A DNA stretch of 64,000 nt from Ustilago trichophora (GCA_900323505.1 OOIN01000004.1:1178001-1242000); one strand, 5' to 3'. Counted from the stretch's first letter, positions 1 to 10,698 are shown. The notes: generated from the letters alone by a model not told the origin. Translations and numbers: made by a program.

Positions 1-2599
1 GACGCACCTCGAGACAGAGCGAGTGGCTCATGGTGCAGTCTTCGTGATCGTCGCGTATCGAGAGCAGGTGAATTAAGTCGAGCGGAATGATGGTCTTCAG
101 ACTGCTGTCAGTAGGAGACCTCGTCAGGACCAGCTGCTTCTTGGTCACCCGGTACCAGCGTCTCTTCCACTGCACTGCTCCTTCGACCTGAAGATTGAGC
201 CATCCCTGAACGAGCGGTGCGCTTGTGTCGTCCTCTTTTAGCACCGCCTCCTTGAGCTTAGCCAATCGGCTCTGCCGGTAGCTTGCCCTTGCTCGTTCCT
301 GCTCGATCCGCTCGCGTTCCCGTTGCTCTCTGGCTTCAGCCTCGGCTTTCAATTTGGCTTCACGTTCCGCCAGATGCTGAATCTTGAGCTCGTATTCTTG
401 CTTGATGCGTTGGGCCTCCTGCTCTCGCCACTCTTGCTCTTCTCGGATCCGGTTGGCTCGATCGCACTCGAGCCGGCGCTGCTCTTCCATTGCTCGTCGA
501 CGTCGCTTCTCGTCGGCCTCAAGCTTGCTGCGCTCGTAAGCATCCAGCTGGTCACGCGCTACTTGCTCTCGCGCCCACTTGGCGCGACGGATCGCTTCGG
601 CCTCCATCTTGTCCTTGGCGCCGCGCTCCACATTGGCCAGCTCTTCCGCCAACCGCCGCGTTTCGCTCTGGGCTTCGCGCACAGCGACGGTGGCAGCTTT
701 TTCTGCTGCTTTGGCCCTGGCTTCGGCTTGCGCCAATCGATCGCGAAGATCCTGCATCTCTGCTCCCTCTGCGTCTTTGAGGCTTGCCTGCTCCTTGTCT
801 ACAACTTTCACCGATGGCTCGATCCACGGCGCTAGAGGATGTGTCATCGAATCGGGTGATTCCATCGCCCCTGTCCATTCCTCTCCATCAGCAGAGTCAT
901 TCTCGGTCTCTACCGGTGGCGCGGGAAGTTCCTTATCGAAGATTGATGAAGCCGCCACACTTCCCGTTGAGCTCGATGCGGCGCACCGATTATGCTCGAG
1001 TCCTACCGACGCCACTGACTCGCTGCACGATGGCTGCCGGCTGCGAATTTTGCTTGGAGTAGCTGCCTCCGACGCCGGGCGCTCCGCATTGAAAGCTAAA
1101 GTGTTGATGCTGGACGACGGAGCTTGACCGGGCAAGCTCAAGAACGATGCGCGTTGGCTGGCCGCTTCCGCAAACTCCCAGAGGCTCAAAGACTGGATGC
1201 TGCTGCGAATACTCTCGTGGCTTTCTGACGTTCCGGATGCATTACTGAGCGAGGATGCCAACGTGCGCACGTCTTCACTGATCAGGACCGGCTCCTGAAG
1301 TCGGGGCGATCGCGACTCATTTCGTGTCGAAGGAATCGTCTCCGTAAAAAGTGTCCTTGCAGACCTGACATCATCCTCGAGCCTGCTTTTGCTCGAGAGA
1401 CGCGGCGAATTGATGCTTGAAGGGCGTGTAGAAGGGGAGGCGGCGGGCGAGGGTGAGGGTGGGGCAGGAGGAAGGGCAAACGGCGGAGGTGGAGCCAGTG
1501 GTGGGCTGATAGCCAGGCGAGGAGTACGACTTGCCGGCGATCTGAGCAGTGCCTGCTGCTCGGCTCGCAGCTTTTTCATGACTTCATCGCGAATGGCTTC
1601 GTCGACACGGATGCGCTCTCGTTCGTCCGAGAGACGCTTACGTTCGTCTGCGGATAGCCATTCTCGCGGGCTGCGTGTAGTCTCGGGATCAGTTTGCTTG
1701 CGTAGCTGGATCGGCTTCTGCAAGGCCTGCCCCGTTGAAGAGGTCGCAATCGGTGTCGAGGAAGAGCGAAAGGGGATTTTGCTTCCTTTGGAAGCATCTG
1801 CGCAAGCTGACAATGGTGGGAGTCCAGTCTTGGGCGGAGGCACCGGTGCGAAATCGGCGCTATCGATCTCTGCGTTCTGCTGAGGTGCTTCGACTACTGA
1901 CTCGAGATCAATGACAATACCAGGATGGTCCCGTTCTGATAATTTGGCGAACAGGGAAGAGTGGAAGGACTTGGCGCGGGAGGTGACTGGAGTGGAGAGC
2001 TTTTGATCATTGCTGCGATAGGACGGGCCGATATCGGAGACTGGGCGGGACCAGGTGGCGTCATGACCGAGTTCTTCAGGAGATGACGGTGCACTCGGTC
2101 TTGCCCGGGTCATGACACTAGCTGCCGAAGTGGAAGACCAAGAAGCTCGAAAGTCCTGAGCAATGTTGGGCGAAGTAATGTGGGCAAAGCCGTCGAGCTG
2201 CAGCTTGGAACCCACGAGTGCCGAGGTGAGCTGAGAGGCGGTGGCAATAGTAACGGCAGCGAATAGCGTAGCGCCAAGGGAAGATTGGAGCGCTCTACCT
2301 TGTACGAGCACTTGAGCTCGCTTGAGTCCGGTCAGATCTTGCCCCAGAGATATGACAAGGAGCAATCTTGACTGGACCCGCAAAAGCGCGAACCGAGTCT
2401 CGTGGGTGCGTAGCTTGGTGCGAAGAGCATCGAGGCCGCCTGCCGCTGTCTCTATGAGATGTAATGGTGCTGAACGACTGGTGCTTGCCTCTGCAGCGGC
2501 GAGAATGATATGATCGTAGCGGCAGTCCACTTGCTGAAGCTGACTGACGGCTGTGCGCACACTCGAGTCCAACTTGCTGCCGTTGGGTGTTGCCAGCAT
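1..2599 (-). CDS. Coiled-coil and PH-domain protein, 3' end cut by window edge
   Basis: A minus-strand frame is open from base 2758 to the window edge, giving 866 residues from the first in-frame ATG (2599). The N-terminal ~160 residues are helical and Ala/Leu-rich. A long Ser/Pro-rich stretch with several SP/TP sites follows. Residues ~600-790 form a strongly charged Glu/Arg/Gln/Ala coiled coil. From about residue 795 the pattern VQGWLNLQ...QWKRRWYRVTKKQLVL is the start of a pleckstrin homology domain, which normally binds phosphoinositides or proteins at membranes. The protein continues past base 1. The frame upstream of 2599 also looks coding (e.g. KDLRSPFGLRPDAN) but has no ATG, so an upstream exon is likely; a possible acceptor ends at 2692. 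I do not recognise the family. A cortical or membrane adaptor role is inference from the architecture only. Confidence 0.8.
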   Translation of the reverse strand, partial: MLATPNGSKLDSSVRTAVSQLQQVDCRYDHIILAAAEASTSRSAPLHLIETAAGGLDALRTKLRTHETRFALLRVQSRLLLVISLGQDLTGLKRAQVLVQGRALQSSLGATLFAAVTIATASQLTSALVGSKLQLDGFAHITSPNIAQDFRASWSSTSAASVMTRARPSAPSSPEELGHDATWSRPVSDIGPSYRSNDQKLSTPVTSRAKSFHSSLFAKLSERDHPGIVIDLESVVEAPQQNAEIDSADFAPVPPPKTGLPPLSACADASKGSKIPFRSSSTPIATSSTGQALQKPIQLRKQTDPETTRSPREWLSADERKRLSDERERIRVDEAIRDEVMKKLRAEQQALLRSPASRTPRLAISPPLAPPPPFALPPAPPSPSPAASPSTRPSSINSPRLSSKSRLEDDVRSARTLFTETIPSTRNESRSPRLQEPVLISEDVRTLASSLSNASGTSESHESIRSSIQSLSLWEFAEAASQRASFLSLPGQAPSSSINTLAFNAERPASEAATPSKIRSRQPSCSESVASVGLEHNRCAASSSTGSVAASSIFDKELPAPPVETENDSADGEEWTGAMESPDSMTHPLAPWIEPSVKVVDKEQASLKDAEGAEMQDLRDRLAQAEARAKAAEKAATVAVREAQSETRRLAEELANVERGAKDKMEAEAIRRAKWAREQVARDQLDAYERSKLEADEKRRRRAMEEQRRLECDRANRIREEQEWREQEAQRIKQEYELKIQHLAEREAKLKAEAEAREQRERERIEQERARASYRQSRLAKLKEAVLKEDDTSAPLVQGWLNLQVEGAVQWKRRWYRVTKKQLVLTRSPTDSSLKTIIPLDLIHLLSIRDDHEDCTMSHSLCLEVR

Positions 2600-4996
2600 G
2601 TTTGCATCAGGCCGCAGGCCGAATGGTGAACGCAGATCTTTCGCTATGGATGAGGTTGAATAGGCCACTTGATGAAAGTCTACGATGCTTGCTGGGTCGA
2701 GATGTGATGAGAAAAGCGAGACGATGAGCAGAAGTTGGAGGCAGCTGGCTGCCAAAGGTCAAAGGACTGCGATGTTCAACCCGGCCGTCTACGATCTCGT
2801 CGAGCGGATTCCGTCAGCAAGTGAACTGAAAGCAGGGAGATGGAGAGATTATGAAGCTGTTGGCGGGACAGCGCGGGTTGATGTAGGATGGTGATACAGA
2901 ACGTTGAGAGGATAGAGAACGAACGAGTAGAGTGTTGTTGCAGACGAGGACGAGGAACGGAAGAGGCTGTCCATATGCTAGTCGGGAGCTTCCGAAGCGA
3001 GTGCTAAGCGCCTTGTGGCTTCTGTCGGCTAGTCCAGAAAAGCTTTCTCAGATTGACAATAGAGTATACGCTCAAGTCACAACGATTCAATTTTTAACTT
3101 GCATTCGTTACGGCACCAAGCAGAGTGGCAAGCCTGCGTTCGGTTGCTCGCCAACGGAGCCGGTGCTGCAAAGAGCGCATACCCCGGCGTCTCGCAGCCA
3201 TTGTGTCAAGACAGTTGAAAGGCTCGATGCTGCACCTTTGGTGTCGCTACTTGGATCTGGGCGTTGCTGATTCCGCCTCAGTCTCGGAGACAAAATCCCA
3301 GAGCAAGGGTGACAGGCAACCGCGGTGGAGCCTTTCCCCCTTGCACGGTTGTGTGGTTGCAATGCAAAGTGCGAAGAGACAATTTTCAGGGTCAGACATG
3401 CATCTGCAGTGTTGATCTTTCTCGAGATTTCCTTCTTTTTTGGTGCTGGTTGCTCGCTTAATTGATCGGCGCTTGAAAAGAGCGCAGCTTGCGTTGCGTC
3501 CACAATGTACTCTGTACAGTACTGTACTGTACACTCCGTGTGCTTTCTAGGTGGAAAGCATACTTCAACCCAAAGTACGAGGATTCTCAAGGATGCACTA
3601 ATGGGATAGATGAAACAAATGTCTTTGTCATGGATCGGAGAGGCCGAAGCGATGACTGCACACAGTTCAGCATGGCCGTTCATTTCTAGACAAGCCACCC
3701 ACTCTTCTTCTTAGTTTTCCTGTGTGTTCCCGCAAAGCGGGACAGGCACGAGCTCGCCGCTTTGACTGTGTGTGAGAGAGGCGACTACTGTCACATTGAG
3801 CGTAGAAATCAACTGCACCTCTCTGCAAGCCCCTTTTTGTTGCCTTCTAGCGCCTATCTTTTTTTTTTCCCTCACTGCCAGTCAATCTGCCTTGGCCTCC
3901 CATTCCATGATGAACCCACCGGTCCAGAGATGCAGCTGCACCGATCTGGACGGCCAAAGTTCAGCTTATGACACATGCACCATTGTGTTGGCCTCGCTTG
4001 TTTAGCCTTGAACTGTCTATTTGCGCACAAATCTGAGACACAATCTCAGCGCGAGACAGCGGCGCACCTAGAGACACAAGAAATACCTGTTCCTGTCCCT
4101 TTTGGACGTCCTCATGGCATCGCCTCACATCGCCGATGAGACCCACTGACCCTCCCTGACCCGCAATTCTCCCTGTCTCCGCCATAAGAGCTCCACCCTT
4201 GTGAATTCGTCAGCTGCCATCATCCTAATCATTCTTCATCCGCAGGTGCAGTCCCGCTATCTCTGAGAATCCAAATCTTGGCCCTCTTGCGCCGGTGTAT
4301 GGCGCACAGCAACCATCATTTGCATGTACATCGGCGCATCTAATCTTTGTAGTGCCTTGAACGGCGCCAATGAGTAGGCTCTGGGTCCTGCAGCATTGCG
4401 CAAACCTCCTGAGAAGACATCAAGGAGACTGCAAGGCATCTTCTGGCTATGCCCGCGGAATTGGCTATAAGTATAATGCTGTGTTAATTTATCCCCGATG
4501 CACGGAAGCGCGGCTTCATGTCTCCGTCTCATGAAGCCGCTAGGAGCTCTGACCGCTGCGCCGTCATCGCGCTCACACGTTCATCCATGCAATTCCCACG
4601 AAGCCCACGCTTTCACCGCAACGGCGGCCGCGATATCACACCTTGGCTATTGTCTTGCCTCGATCGTGCTTGACAGCAACAGATATAGTATCATCGAGTT
4701 CGTGGGAGAGGTCGCCCTCGACCTGATTAGCTGTCTAGACCGGCTAGGATGTCCCGTAAAGCCCAGCTGTCAATCCCACAATTGAATTGTGCGCGCCCGA
4801 CGGCATGCTGCCTGTCATTTCATCTCGATCATGTCTTGGTTCAAGACGGCGGCAATCCCGAGCCTCGCTCTCGGATCTCTTATAAGCGACCCTCTCACTC
4901 GACTAAGCCCAGAGATCTTTTCGAGTTGACCACAGAAATCCCTTCGTCTTTGACTTCGTACTCTTGGACCTCTTGCTCCGTGGCATAGTCTTCAGA
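2600..4996. other. Intergenic region, no supported gene
   Basis: The first ~160 bases continue the open frame of the PH-domain gene and may hold an upstream exon and intron. The rest shows no ORF with a credible start or recognisable protein. It carries a tandem palindrome (3512-3533), a T-run near 3850 and a TATA-like TTATAAG near 4878, about 115 bp before the ATG of the next gene. Confidence 0.6.
3512..3533. repeat. TACAGTACTGTA palindrome, extended copy
   Basis: The stretch contains the perfect 12-bp palindrome TACAGTACTGTA (3515-3526), flanked by further half-sites CTGTACA. Related copies lie at 12105, 21362, 61311 and 63919, all outside genes. Confidence 0.7.
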
Positions 4997-5836
4997 ATGG
5001 ACGGCATCGGATTCATCGCAAATCTACACGCAACGACCTTGGATCCGCAAGGCTCGACGTCCCTACTTCTCAAGCCAGTTCAAAGCCAAAGTCGAGTCTC
5101 TTCCAATGGCTCCATCTCTGGGAAGGCCAAGAACTTAATAAGCAGAAGCAGGAGCTTTTTCTCCGCCTCTTCTTCGTCATCGGTAGCAACGCGCACATCG
5201 ATCTCTTCTTCATCGCGGACCATCAGCGATCATGGTCATGAAGGCTATCACGCAAGATCTTCTATGTACGAGAGCCGCAGCCTCACTAATTCCTCCGCAT
5301 CATCGAGACTTCCTAGCGAAGAGCAGCCGCGCAGTCCAAAATATTCCGTTCCATCGCCCTCTAGCAATGTGCGCAGGATGGGAAACCCCACCATTCGCTC
5401 GACAAAATCTAAGCACCAAAGCGGTGGTAGTACAGAGTCCAACTTTGACGCACAGCTCGACGCAACATGGCTCTCGACGCTTGTCGACAACGGCTATATC
5501 ACGCCGCCTCAATCCCTGCCTCTAGATCTGCAGCGTCTCAGCCAAGACACCGACCTGAACTCGGACATCGAGCCGAGCCGCGCATCGAGCATGCTGGATC
5601 GTGATATGGTGTCCATATCGCACGATGACAGCCCACGTTTACTTAAACCTGTCCCGCAGCCATTGTTGAACCTTTCCATTGCCGAACAGGTCGCCCTTTC
5701 GCTGGAAGATGATGCGCAAGAACCTTGGTCGGCCGATTGCCAGAGCCTGCTCCGTCCTCAGCTGATCCCCGGCTTCGCTCAGACTACTCAGCCTCGACAG
5801 CGGTACAGAAGGCGTCCTCACACGGCGAAAACCTGA
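4997..5836 (+). CDS. Serine-rich protein of unknown function
   Basis: A 279-residue protein starting at ATG 4997; the frame is open a little further upstream but without an ATG. The sequence is very rich in Ser, Arg and Pro, for example RSRSFFSASSSSSVATRTS, with many potential phosphorylation sites and no transmembrane segment or signal peptide. Two less biased patches stand out: residues ~155-190 (LDATWLSTLVDNGYITPPQS), which could be a short interaction helix, and ~235-255 (LLNLSIAEQVALSLEDDAQE). The C-terminus is basic (RQRYRRRPHTAKT). The gene is convergent with the G-patch gene, with 148 bp between stops. I recognise no family. Codon use and the length of the open frame support a real gene; it is probably lineage-specific. 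Confidence 0.6.
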   Translation: MDGIGFIANLHATTLDPQGSTSLLLKPVQSQSRVSSNGSISGKAKNLISRSRSFFSASSSSSVATRTSISSSSRTISDHGHEGYHARSSMYESRSLTNSSASSRLPSEEQPRSPKYSVPSPSSNVRRMGNPTIRSTKSKHQSGGSTESNFDAQLDATWLSTLVDNGYITPPQSLPLDLQRLSQDTDLNSDIEPSRASSMLDRDMVSISHDDSPRLLKPVPQPLLNLSIAEQVALSLEDDAQEPWSADCQSLLRPQLIPGFAQTTQPRQRYRRRPHTAKT

Positions 5837-5984
5837 TCAGGTTCATGTTGATGATCGCGTTATGCAATTGCGCGCAGCTTCACGGCGGCGCCATCAATCA
5901 CAGGCAGGTCCTTGCAGACCTGCTCGTTCGGGCCTTGCGTGAGGGGACTTGGATTTAAATGACTCCATATTGCAGCGAAGAGGC

Positions 5985-8441
5985 TTAGAAGAGGTCAGAA
6001 GCGCGCATCCGACCCTTGATCTTGCTCTTCATCGGCTCGTCTGACACTGCAGATCCTTCCATAGGAGCACCATCAGCATTGCCAAACGCCAGCGGCAACT
6101 TCTTCGGCGCTTTCTCCTTCCTCCGCTCCTGCCTCTCATCGCCATCGTCGTCAAGATCAAACGTCAACAGCGCCTTCTTGGATGCCTTCTCCTTCTTTCG
6201 CTTCGTCGAAGCTGGCTTACCTACCGTCTCCTCCAGAGTTGTGGACACCAAATCCGCATTTGAATCTTCATCATTGGCATCTTTTCGCTTTGACCTCGCT
6301 TGAAACACTACCCCTGTCCCGGCGCTTGGGTCTTGCATTTTCGGCTTCGCCGATCTCCCTTTCCCAGCGGCGTTCTCATAGTCGGACGCTTCTTCATCGG
6401 AGGCAAAGATGGCCTTGTACACATCTCTCGAAGGTTTGACGTATGTCAAGGTGTCCTGGCCCTGCCGCTCGTCATCGCCCATCCCCACTGCTGTTTCCTC
6501 CACTACAGCGTCTTCGAATCCCAAAGCTGCAGGAGTGCGGAACGACGAGGCAGCATCGAGGGAGAGCGGCGTGGGGCCAGCAGCAAGCGCTTTCAGCTGC
6601 TCCTTGTTACGTTCCCAGTGCTCGTCTACTCGAATAGCCTTTTTCGACTTTGAGGACTGGCTCGCGCCATAGAATGGATCCGCATCATCATCCGGGTCCG
6701 GTCTCTTCTGTTGATTCGACGACGTAGACACGGCTTCACCCTTGCGCTTGCGGCTGATTGCAGGCTCAGGAATACCAAATCGCTTACAGAGCAACCTTTC
6801 AGGGGCCCATGCTTCGACTTTGCGTGTGAGATGACCAAAGTTTCCCATCTGGGCCGCCTGTTGCGCCGTGGAGAGCTCCTTCACTGGCTCCGCAACACCG
6901 TCTGCAGCCACTTTTGTGTCATTCGCCGCTGAAGCGGATGCGAGTGCGGAGGAAGGGTGTCGTAGTCCAGGAACAGCACTAGTCGCCCTCGTCTCGTGCT
7001 CCATCACCGCCGCACTGGCCTTTGTGAACCTGCTAGCAATTGCTGCGCTCATTGGGCGGAACATGGCCGCTGCCTTTGCAAATCCTTCCAGCTCATGTTG
7101 GTACTTTTGCGGGGTCAATTCTGGAGGCACTGGCAATGTTTGCGCCTGCTGCGAAGCTGGAGTGAGTTGGCTTCTGAGATATGTTTCGTAGCGTGCTTGT
7201 TTCGCTGGGTCGGCAGAGTAAAGGCTGGGTGCTTGAAGGGCCTGTGTTGTTGTACCTACATCCAGTCGGGGTGCAGTGACGTTTTGTGGTGATATGGACA
7301 CCGGCGAGAAGGTGGGGAGGACGGCGTTGGAGGTTGAGGAGGCAGCCAGACGCTCGCGAGACTTGGCAGAGAGGAAAGCAGCAATGTTCGGCGGAGGACC
7401 AGGAAGTTTTGCTTCCCCCAAGAGCTGACCTCTAGTCGCAGGTGTGCTGTCCCTTGAGAACTTTGCGTCCAAAGCGGGTGCGTTGAGGGCGGAAAACACT
7501 CTGCTTGGATCCGGTTGCCATCCTTCAGGCACTTCTTCGCTTGGGAAAACTGGTTGCGGTGGGGGAGGCTCAGTCGCAAGCCTGAATCCAGCCAGCATTG
7601 GGCGACCGTCAGGCCACCACCCACTCTCATCATCACCTTCTGTTCCTTGCGCTGAATCTGTCTTGGGTATGTAATCCTTCGCAAGCACCTGGTGCAACGT
7701 GGGCCTATCTTCCGCACCCAACCCTTTCCTTGAGCCACTTTGAGCCGTAGCAACCGAGAGGATCGGTGTGGGAGGTGGAGCATACAAGTGCTTCAAATCT
7801 TCCAGTGTGAAATCTGACGATGTTGCGATGTTGGATGCATCATCGCTATAGTTGTTGGAGATGAGACTTAGGAGGCGAGCTTTCTTTCGTGCGTCTACGC
7901 GTGGGCCCAAACCTTGGCCTTCTTTCCAGCCCATCTTGCGGAGGAGTCGGTATCCAAGTGCATCTTTGTTCTGGATGACGCTGGCTTCGCCGAAAAGAAG
8001 GCTGGCCAGAGGATCGCTCTCGCCAGTGAGCCCCTCGAATCGGTCGGCACTTCCAGAGCCGCTCCCGGTAGAAACGCGCTGTGCAGCCTTCCAATCGGCC
8101 AGATCTTCCTCATCCATAAAGTCTTCCACTCTAGCCCCCACCGTCTCTTTTCCGTCTCGCCTATCGCTTCTACTGGACCGGAAAGAACCCGGCGTCCAAC
8201 CCTCTTTGCTCCCCACCGTGTTGTAATACCCGGCAGAGAATCCACCCGTGAAGGCACCATGAAATCTCCGCCGCCCTTGAGAATCGCGTGCTTCTTGCTG
8301 CCATATCGGTTTCAACTCGCTCGCATCCTTTTTGCTCGAGGTCAGGCTGGGTAGAGGTGTACCGATGCTACAGTAGTTGGCGGTGAGGTTGGAGAGAGAG
8401 GGATTGTCGCGAATCTTTGCACGCAGCCGATCGGTGGCCAT
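5985..8441 (-). CDS. G-patch domain protein, GPATCH1-type
   Basis: An 818-residue protein in a single exon with an ATG at 8441. The N-terminal ~120 residues match the region found in GPATCH1 orthologs (DUF1604): GTPLPSL near residue 27, then FHGAFTGGFSAGYYNTVGS (60-78) and GWTPGSF. A G-patch follows at ~160-195 (ALGYRLLRKMGWKEGQGLGP). The remainder is low-complexity, charged and rich in basic nuclear-localisation-like runs (KRKKEKASKK). G-patch proteins usually bind and activate DEAH-box helicases, and GPATCH1 is a spliceosome-associated protein, so a nuclear pre-mRNA splicing role is expected. The order of domains and the full-length N-terminal block make the assignment firm; the helicase partner cannot be read from the sequence. 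Confidence 0.92.
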   Translation of the reverse strand: MATDRLRAKIRDNPSLSNLTANYCSIGTPLPSLTSSKKDASELKPIWQQEARDSQGRRRFHGAFTGGFSAGYYNTVGSKEGWTPGSFRSSRSDRRDGKETVGARVEDFMDEEDLADWKAAQRVSTGSGSGSADRFEGLTGESDPLASLLFGEASVIQNKDALGYRLLRKMGWKEGQGLGPRVDARKKARLLSLISNNYSDDASNIATSSDFTLEDLKHLYAPPPTPILSVATAQSGSRKGLGAEDRPTLHQVLAKDYIPKTDSAQGTEGDDESGWWPDGRPMLAGFRLATEPPPPQPVFPSEEVPEGWQPDPSRVFSALNAPALDAKFSRDSTPATRGQLLGEAKLPGPPPNIAAFLSAKSRERLAASSTSNAVLPTFSPVSISPQNVTAPRLDVGTTTQALQAPSLYSADPAKQARYETYLRSQLTPASQQAQTLPVPPELTPQKYQHELEGFAKAAAMFRPMSAAIASRFTKASAAVMEHETRATSAVPGLRHPSSALASASAANDTKVAADGVAEPVKELSTAQQAAQMGNFGHLTRKVEAWAPERLLCKRFGIPEPAISRKRKGEAVSTSSNQQKRPDPDDDADPFYGASQSSKSKKAIRVDEHWERNKEQLKALAAGPTPLSLDAASSFRTPAALGFEDAVVEETAVGMGDDERQGQDTLTYVKPSRDVYKAIFASDEEASDYENAAGKGRSAKPKMQDPSAGTGVVFQARSKRKDANDEDSNADLVSTTLEETVGKPASTKRKKEKASKKALLTFDLDDDGDERQERRKEKAPKKLPLAFGNADGAPMEGSAVSDEPMKSKIKGRMRASDLF

Positions 8442-8978
8442 CTTGCCGCGTTCTCGAAGGGTCAGCCTTTGCGCATCCTTCTAGAGCCTGGAACAAGAGC
8501 CTAGAGCCTCTTCCTGTGTATAAATGGTCGTATCTCGGTTGCTCAAAGTCAGAGATAATAGAAGTGTTTGAGATGAGGAGGAGGACAGAATGCAAAGGGG
8601 CGCTTGTGGAAAGTGTTGATGTGGAGGGCTAAAGCAAGTAGGAGCCTTTTCGGCCGAGAAAACCTTATAATGCCTTTGGCGACTCCCTCTTGAACCTTGG
8701 CCATCTTCGACAGACCTCTGTCGAAGGGCGCCTTGCAAAGGAATTCCTTACAAGACCTTTCTGACTTGTGCTCAAGCCAGTCCTGACTGATCGCCTTCCC
8801 TCAGCGAGACACATCAAGCAAGCTGCCTGCGTCAATCTTCTCTGCTTGTGAGCCAATTCTGCCCACGCTTGTGCACTTGGCTTAAGACACCGTTGCGGTC
8901 ACGCATGAAACCTCTTTTTCGGATCAGGGCCCAACACCTGAAATGCATCAATACCCCTTTATCTGACTCATATCGCAA

Positions 8979-9024
<46 letters not shown>

Positions 9025-9231
9025 GACCGCTTTCTGCTCTGAAAATGTAGGTTAAAAGAGGTGACTGATTACAAAAGAGCATATCTGATAACGATCTTGG
9101 TTGCGGACCATTTACAACAAAGCATTTGCATGCTTTCTCTGGAAAGATTTTGGGAGAGAAGGGGAGGTTCGGGAAGGGAAATAGGGATGCGCGTCGCTTG
9201 AATCCTGAGAAAGCAAGCGCAACGCAGACGC
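8442..9231. other. Intergenic region with CA repeat
   Basis: This lies between the G-patch gene start and the desaturase stop codon. It holds a (CA)22 microsatellite at 8980-9023 and an ATCTGATAA string at 9083-9091. No ORF or RNA gene is supported. Confidence 0.7.
8980..9023. repeat. (CA)22 microsatellite
   Basis: An uninterrupted 44-bp CA dinucleotide run downstream of the desaturase gene. Confidence 0.95.
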
Positions 9232-10698
9232 TTACTCGGACATAGCGATACCCGAGTCCGAAGCGTAAGTGCTGTCGGGCGAAACGACGCGGTGGGGGAC
9301 ACCGTCAACAGTGCGGTAGAAGGCCACCTGGTCGTTCTCGTCAACGAACTTGCAGGTGTTAATGCTCTTCCAGAGCGAGACAAAGACGTTCTCGGTGCTC
9401 TTGACGTAGTGCGGGCCAAGGCGGGCCTTGAGGGCCTCGGTGGCCTCCCAAGCGTTGTAGTGGGGAATCTTGCTCGAGACGTGGTGGAGAACGTGGGTCT
9501 CGGCGATACCGTGGAACAGGTAAGGGCCGACGGGGCCGAGCCAGTTGCGGTCAATGGTGCAGAGAGCGCCACGGGGGAAAGTCCAGGTCTCGGCCTTGTA
9601 GTGGGGGAGAGCGGGGTCGGTGTGCTGGAGATAGGTGATCATGACGAGCCAGTGGTTGCAAAAGAGGTAAGGGATGACGTAGTAACGGAAGACGTCGGAG
9701 AAGCCGCCCTTGCTGAGCATACCCCAGGCAGTGAGGGCGCTGAGAGTGGCAGCGATACCAATATCGGAAACGACAATTTGCATGCGGTGGCGCTTGTCAA
9801 AAATGATGGCATCAGGGTTGAAGTGGTTGGTGAACCTGGGATAGTGGAGCTGACCAGAAGCGTTCCTGAGCAGGTAGAGGGGCCAGCCAAGGAGTTGCTG
9901 AATGAAAATGTAGAGCAGGTTGTAGGCGGGAGCGTCTTCAAGGACCTCAGCGAGCCACTCGCCCCAGGTCTCGTCGACCTTGACGGCACCAACCTCCTTC
10001 TCGACAGCGTCTTCGTCGTTCGAGTCGTCGCCAGACTTGGGGGCGGGCTGAAGAGGGAGGCGGCCGCGCTGGGATCGGGTTCGGGGAACAAAGACCTCGT
10101 CACGGGTCAAATGACCAGTGGCAGCGTGGTGGCGGGCGTGCGAGATCCTCCACGAGTGGTAGGGCACGAGGAGAGCCGAGTGAAGGACCCAGCCGACGGC
10201 GTTGTTGAGCGTCTTGCTAGTGCTGAAGCTCTGGTGACCGCACTCGTGGGCAATGACCCAGACACCGGTGAAAACCATACCTTGGAGGATCCAGTAAGCA
10301 GACCAGGCAGCGAAACGAGCAACAGCCTGCTGAACACCCAGGGAAACGTAGGGAGACAGAGCGTTGTCGTTGAGGCCAGAGAAGGTGCTAGCGACGGTGG
10401 GGTCAATGAAACTGGCAGCGTAGCCAAGGGCGGCGATCATGGCAAAGTCGGCAAACACGTAGGTGAACGACTTGAAAGCCGAGCGCTCGAAGCAGTGAGC
10501 GGGGATGGCAGAGAGCAAGTCTTTGACGGTGAAAGAAGGCACATCAAAGGTGGGGATGCTCTTCTCATCGTAGACGGCAGCCTTGCGGTGTGAGTAACGG
10601 ACCTCGGTCTTGCTGACCTTGTCAGCAGCAGCAGCGGCGGTCTTCTTGCCAGCGCGCTGACCGGCAGCGGTGACGTTGGCAGCCACAGCGGACGACAT
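9232..10698 (-). CDS. FAD2: Delta-12 (oleate) fatty acid desaturase
   Basis: A 488-residue integral membrane desaturase with all three histidine boxes of the membrane-bound family: HECGH at 151-155, HARHH at 187-191 and HVLHH at 402-406. These ligate the di-iron centre. The order, the flanking text (PYHSWRISHARHH; GIAETHVLHHVSSKIPHYNA) and the hydrophobic segments match fungal ER oleoyl-lipid delta-12 desaturases, which turn oleate into linoleate. An Asp/Glu-rich loop with no counterpart in the core sits at ~222-245. The frame has an ATG at 10698 and no intron. A delta-15 or bifunctional delta-12/15 activity cannot be excluded from sequence alone. Strong codon bias leaves a 433-codon open frame on the opposite strand, which I treat as a shadow. 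Confidence 0.93.
   Translation of the reverse strand: MSSAVAANVTAAGQRAGKKTAAAAADKVSKTEVRYSHRKAAVYDEKSIPTFDVPSFTVKDLLSAIPAHCFERSAFKSFTYVFADFAMIAALGYAASFIDPTVASTFSGLNDNALSPYVSLGVQQAVARFAAWSAYWILQGMVFTGVWVIAHECGHQSFSTSKTLNNAVGWVLHSALLVPYHSWRISHARHHAATGHLTRDEVFVPRTRSQRGRLPLQPAPKSGDDSNDEDAVEKEVGAVKVDETWGEWLAEVLEDAPAYNLLYIFIQQLLGWPLYLLRNASGQLHYPRFTNHFNPDAIIFDKRHRMQIVVSDIGIAATLSALTAWGMLSKGGFSDVFRYYVIPYLFCNHWLVMITYLQHTDPALPHYKAETWTFPRGALCTIDRNWLGPVGPYLFHGIAETHVLHHVSSKIPHYNAWEATEALKARLGPHYVKSTENVFVSLWKSINTCKFVDENDQVAFYRTVDGVPHRVVSPDSTYASDSGIAMSE

Noticed and set aside
3108..3698. 196-codon minus-strand ORF
   Set aside because: It runs through a tandem palindrome and has no protein-like composition or domain.
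9083..9091. ATCTGATAA, an iron-GATA type site
   Set aside because: It lies in the 3' flank of the desaturase gene, not in a promoter of an iron gene; a single hit is not evidence of Urbs1 binding.
9292..10593. 433-codon plus-strand ORF opposite the desaturase
   Set aside because: Val/Gly/Glu-rich shadow of FAD2 on the other strand; no recognisable domain.
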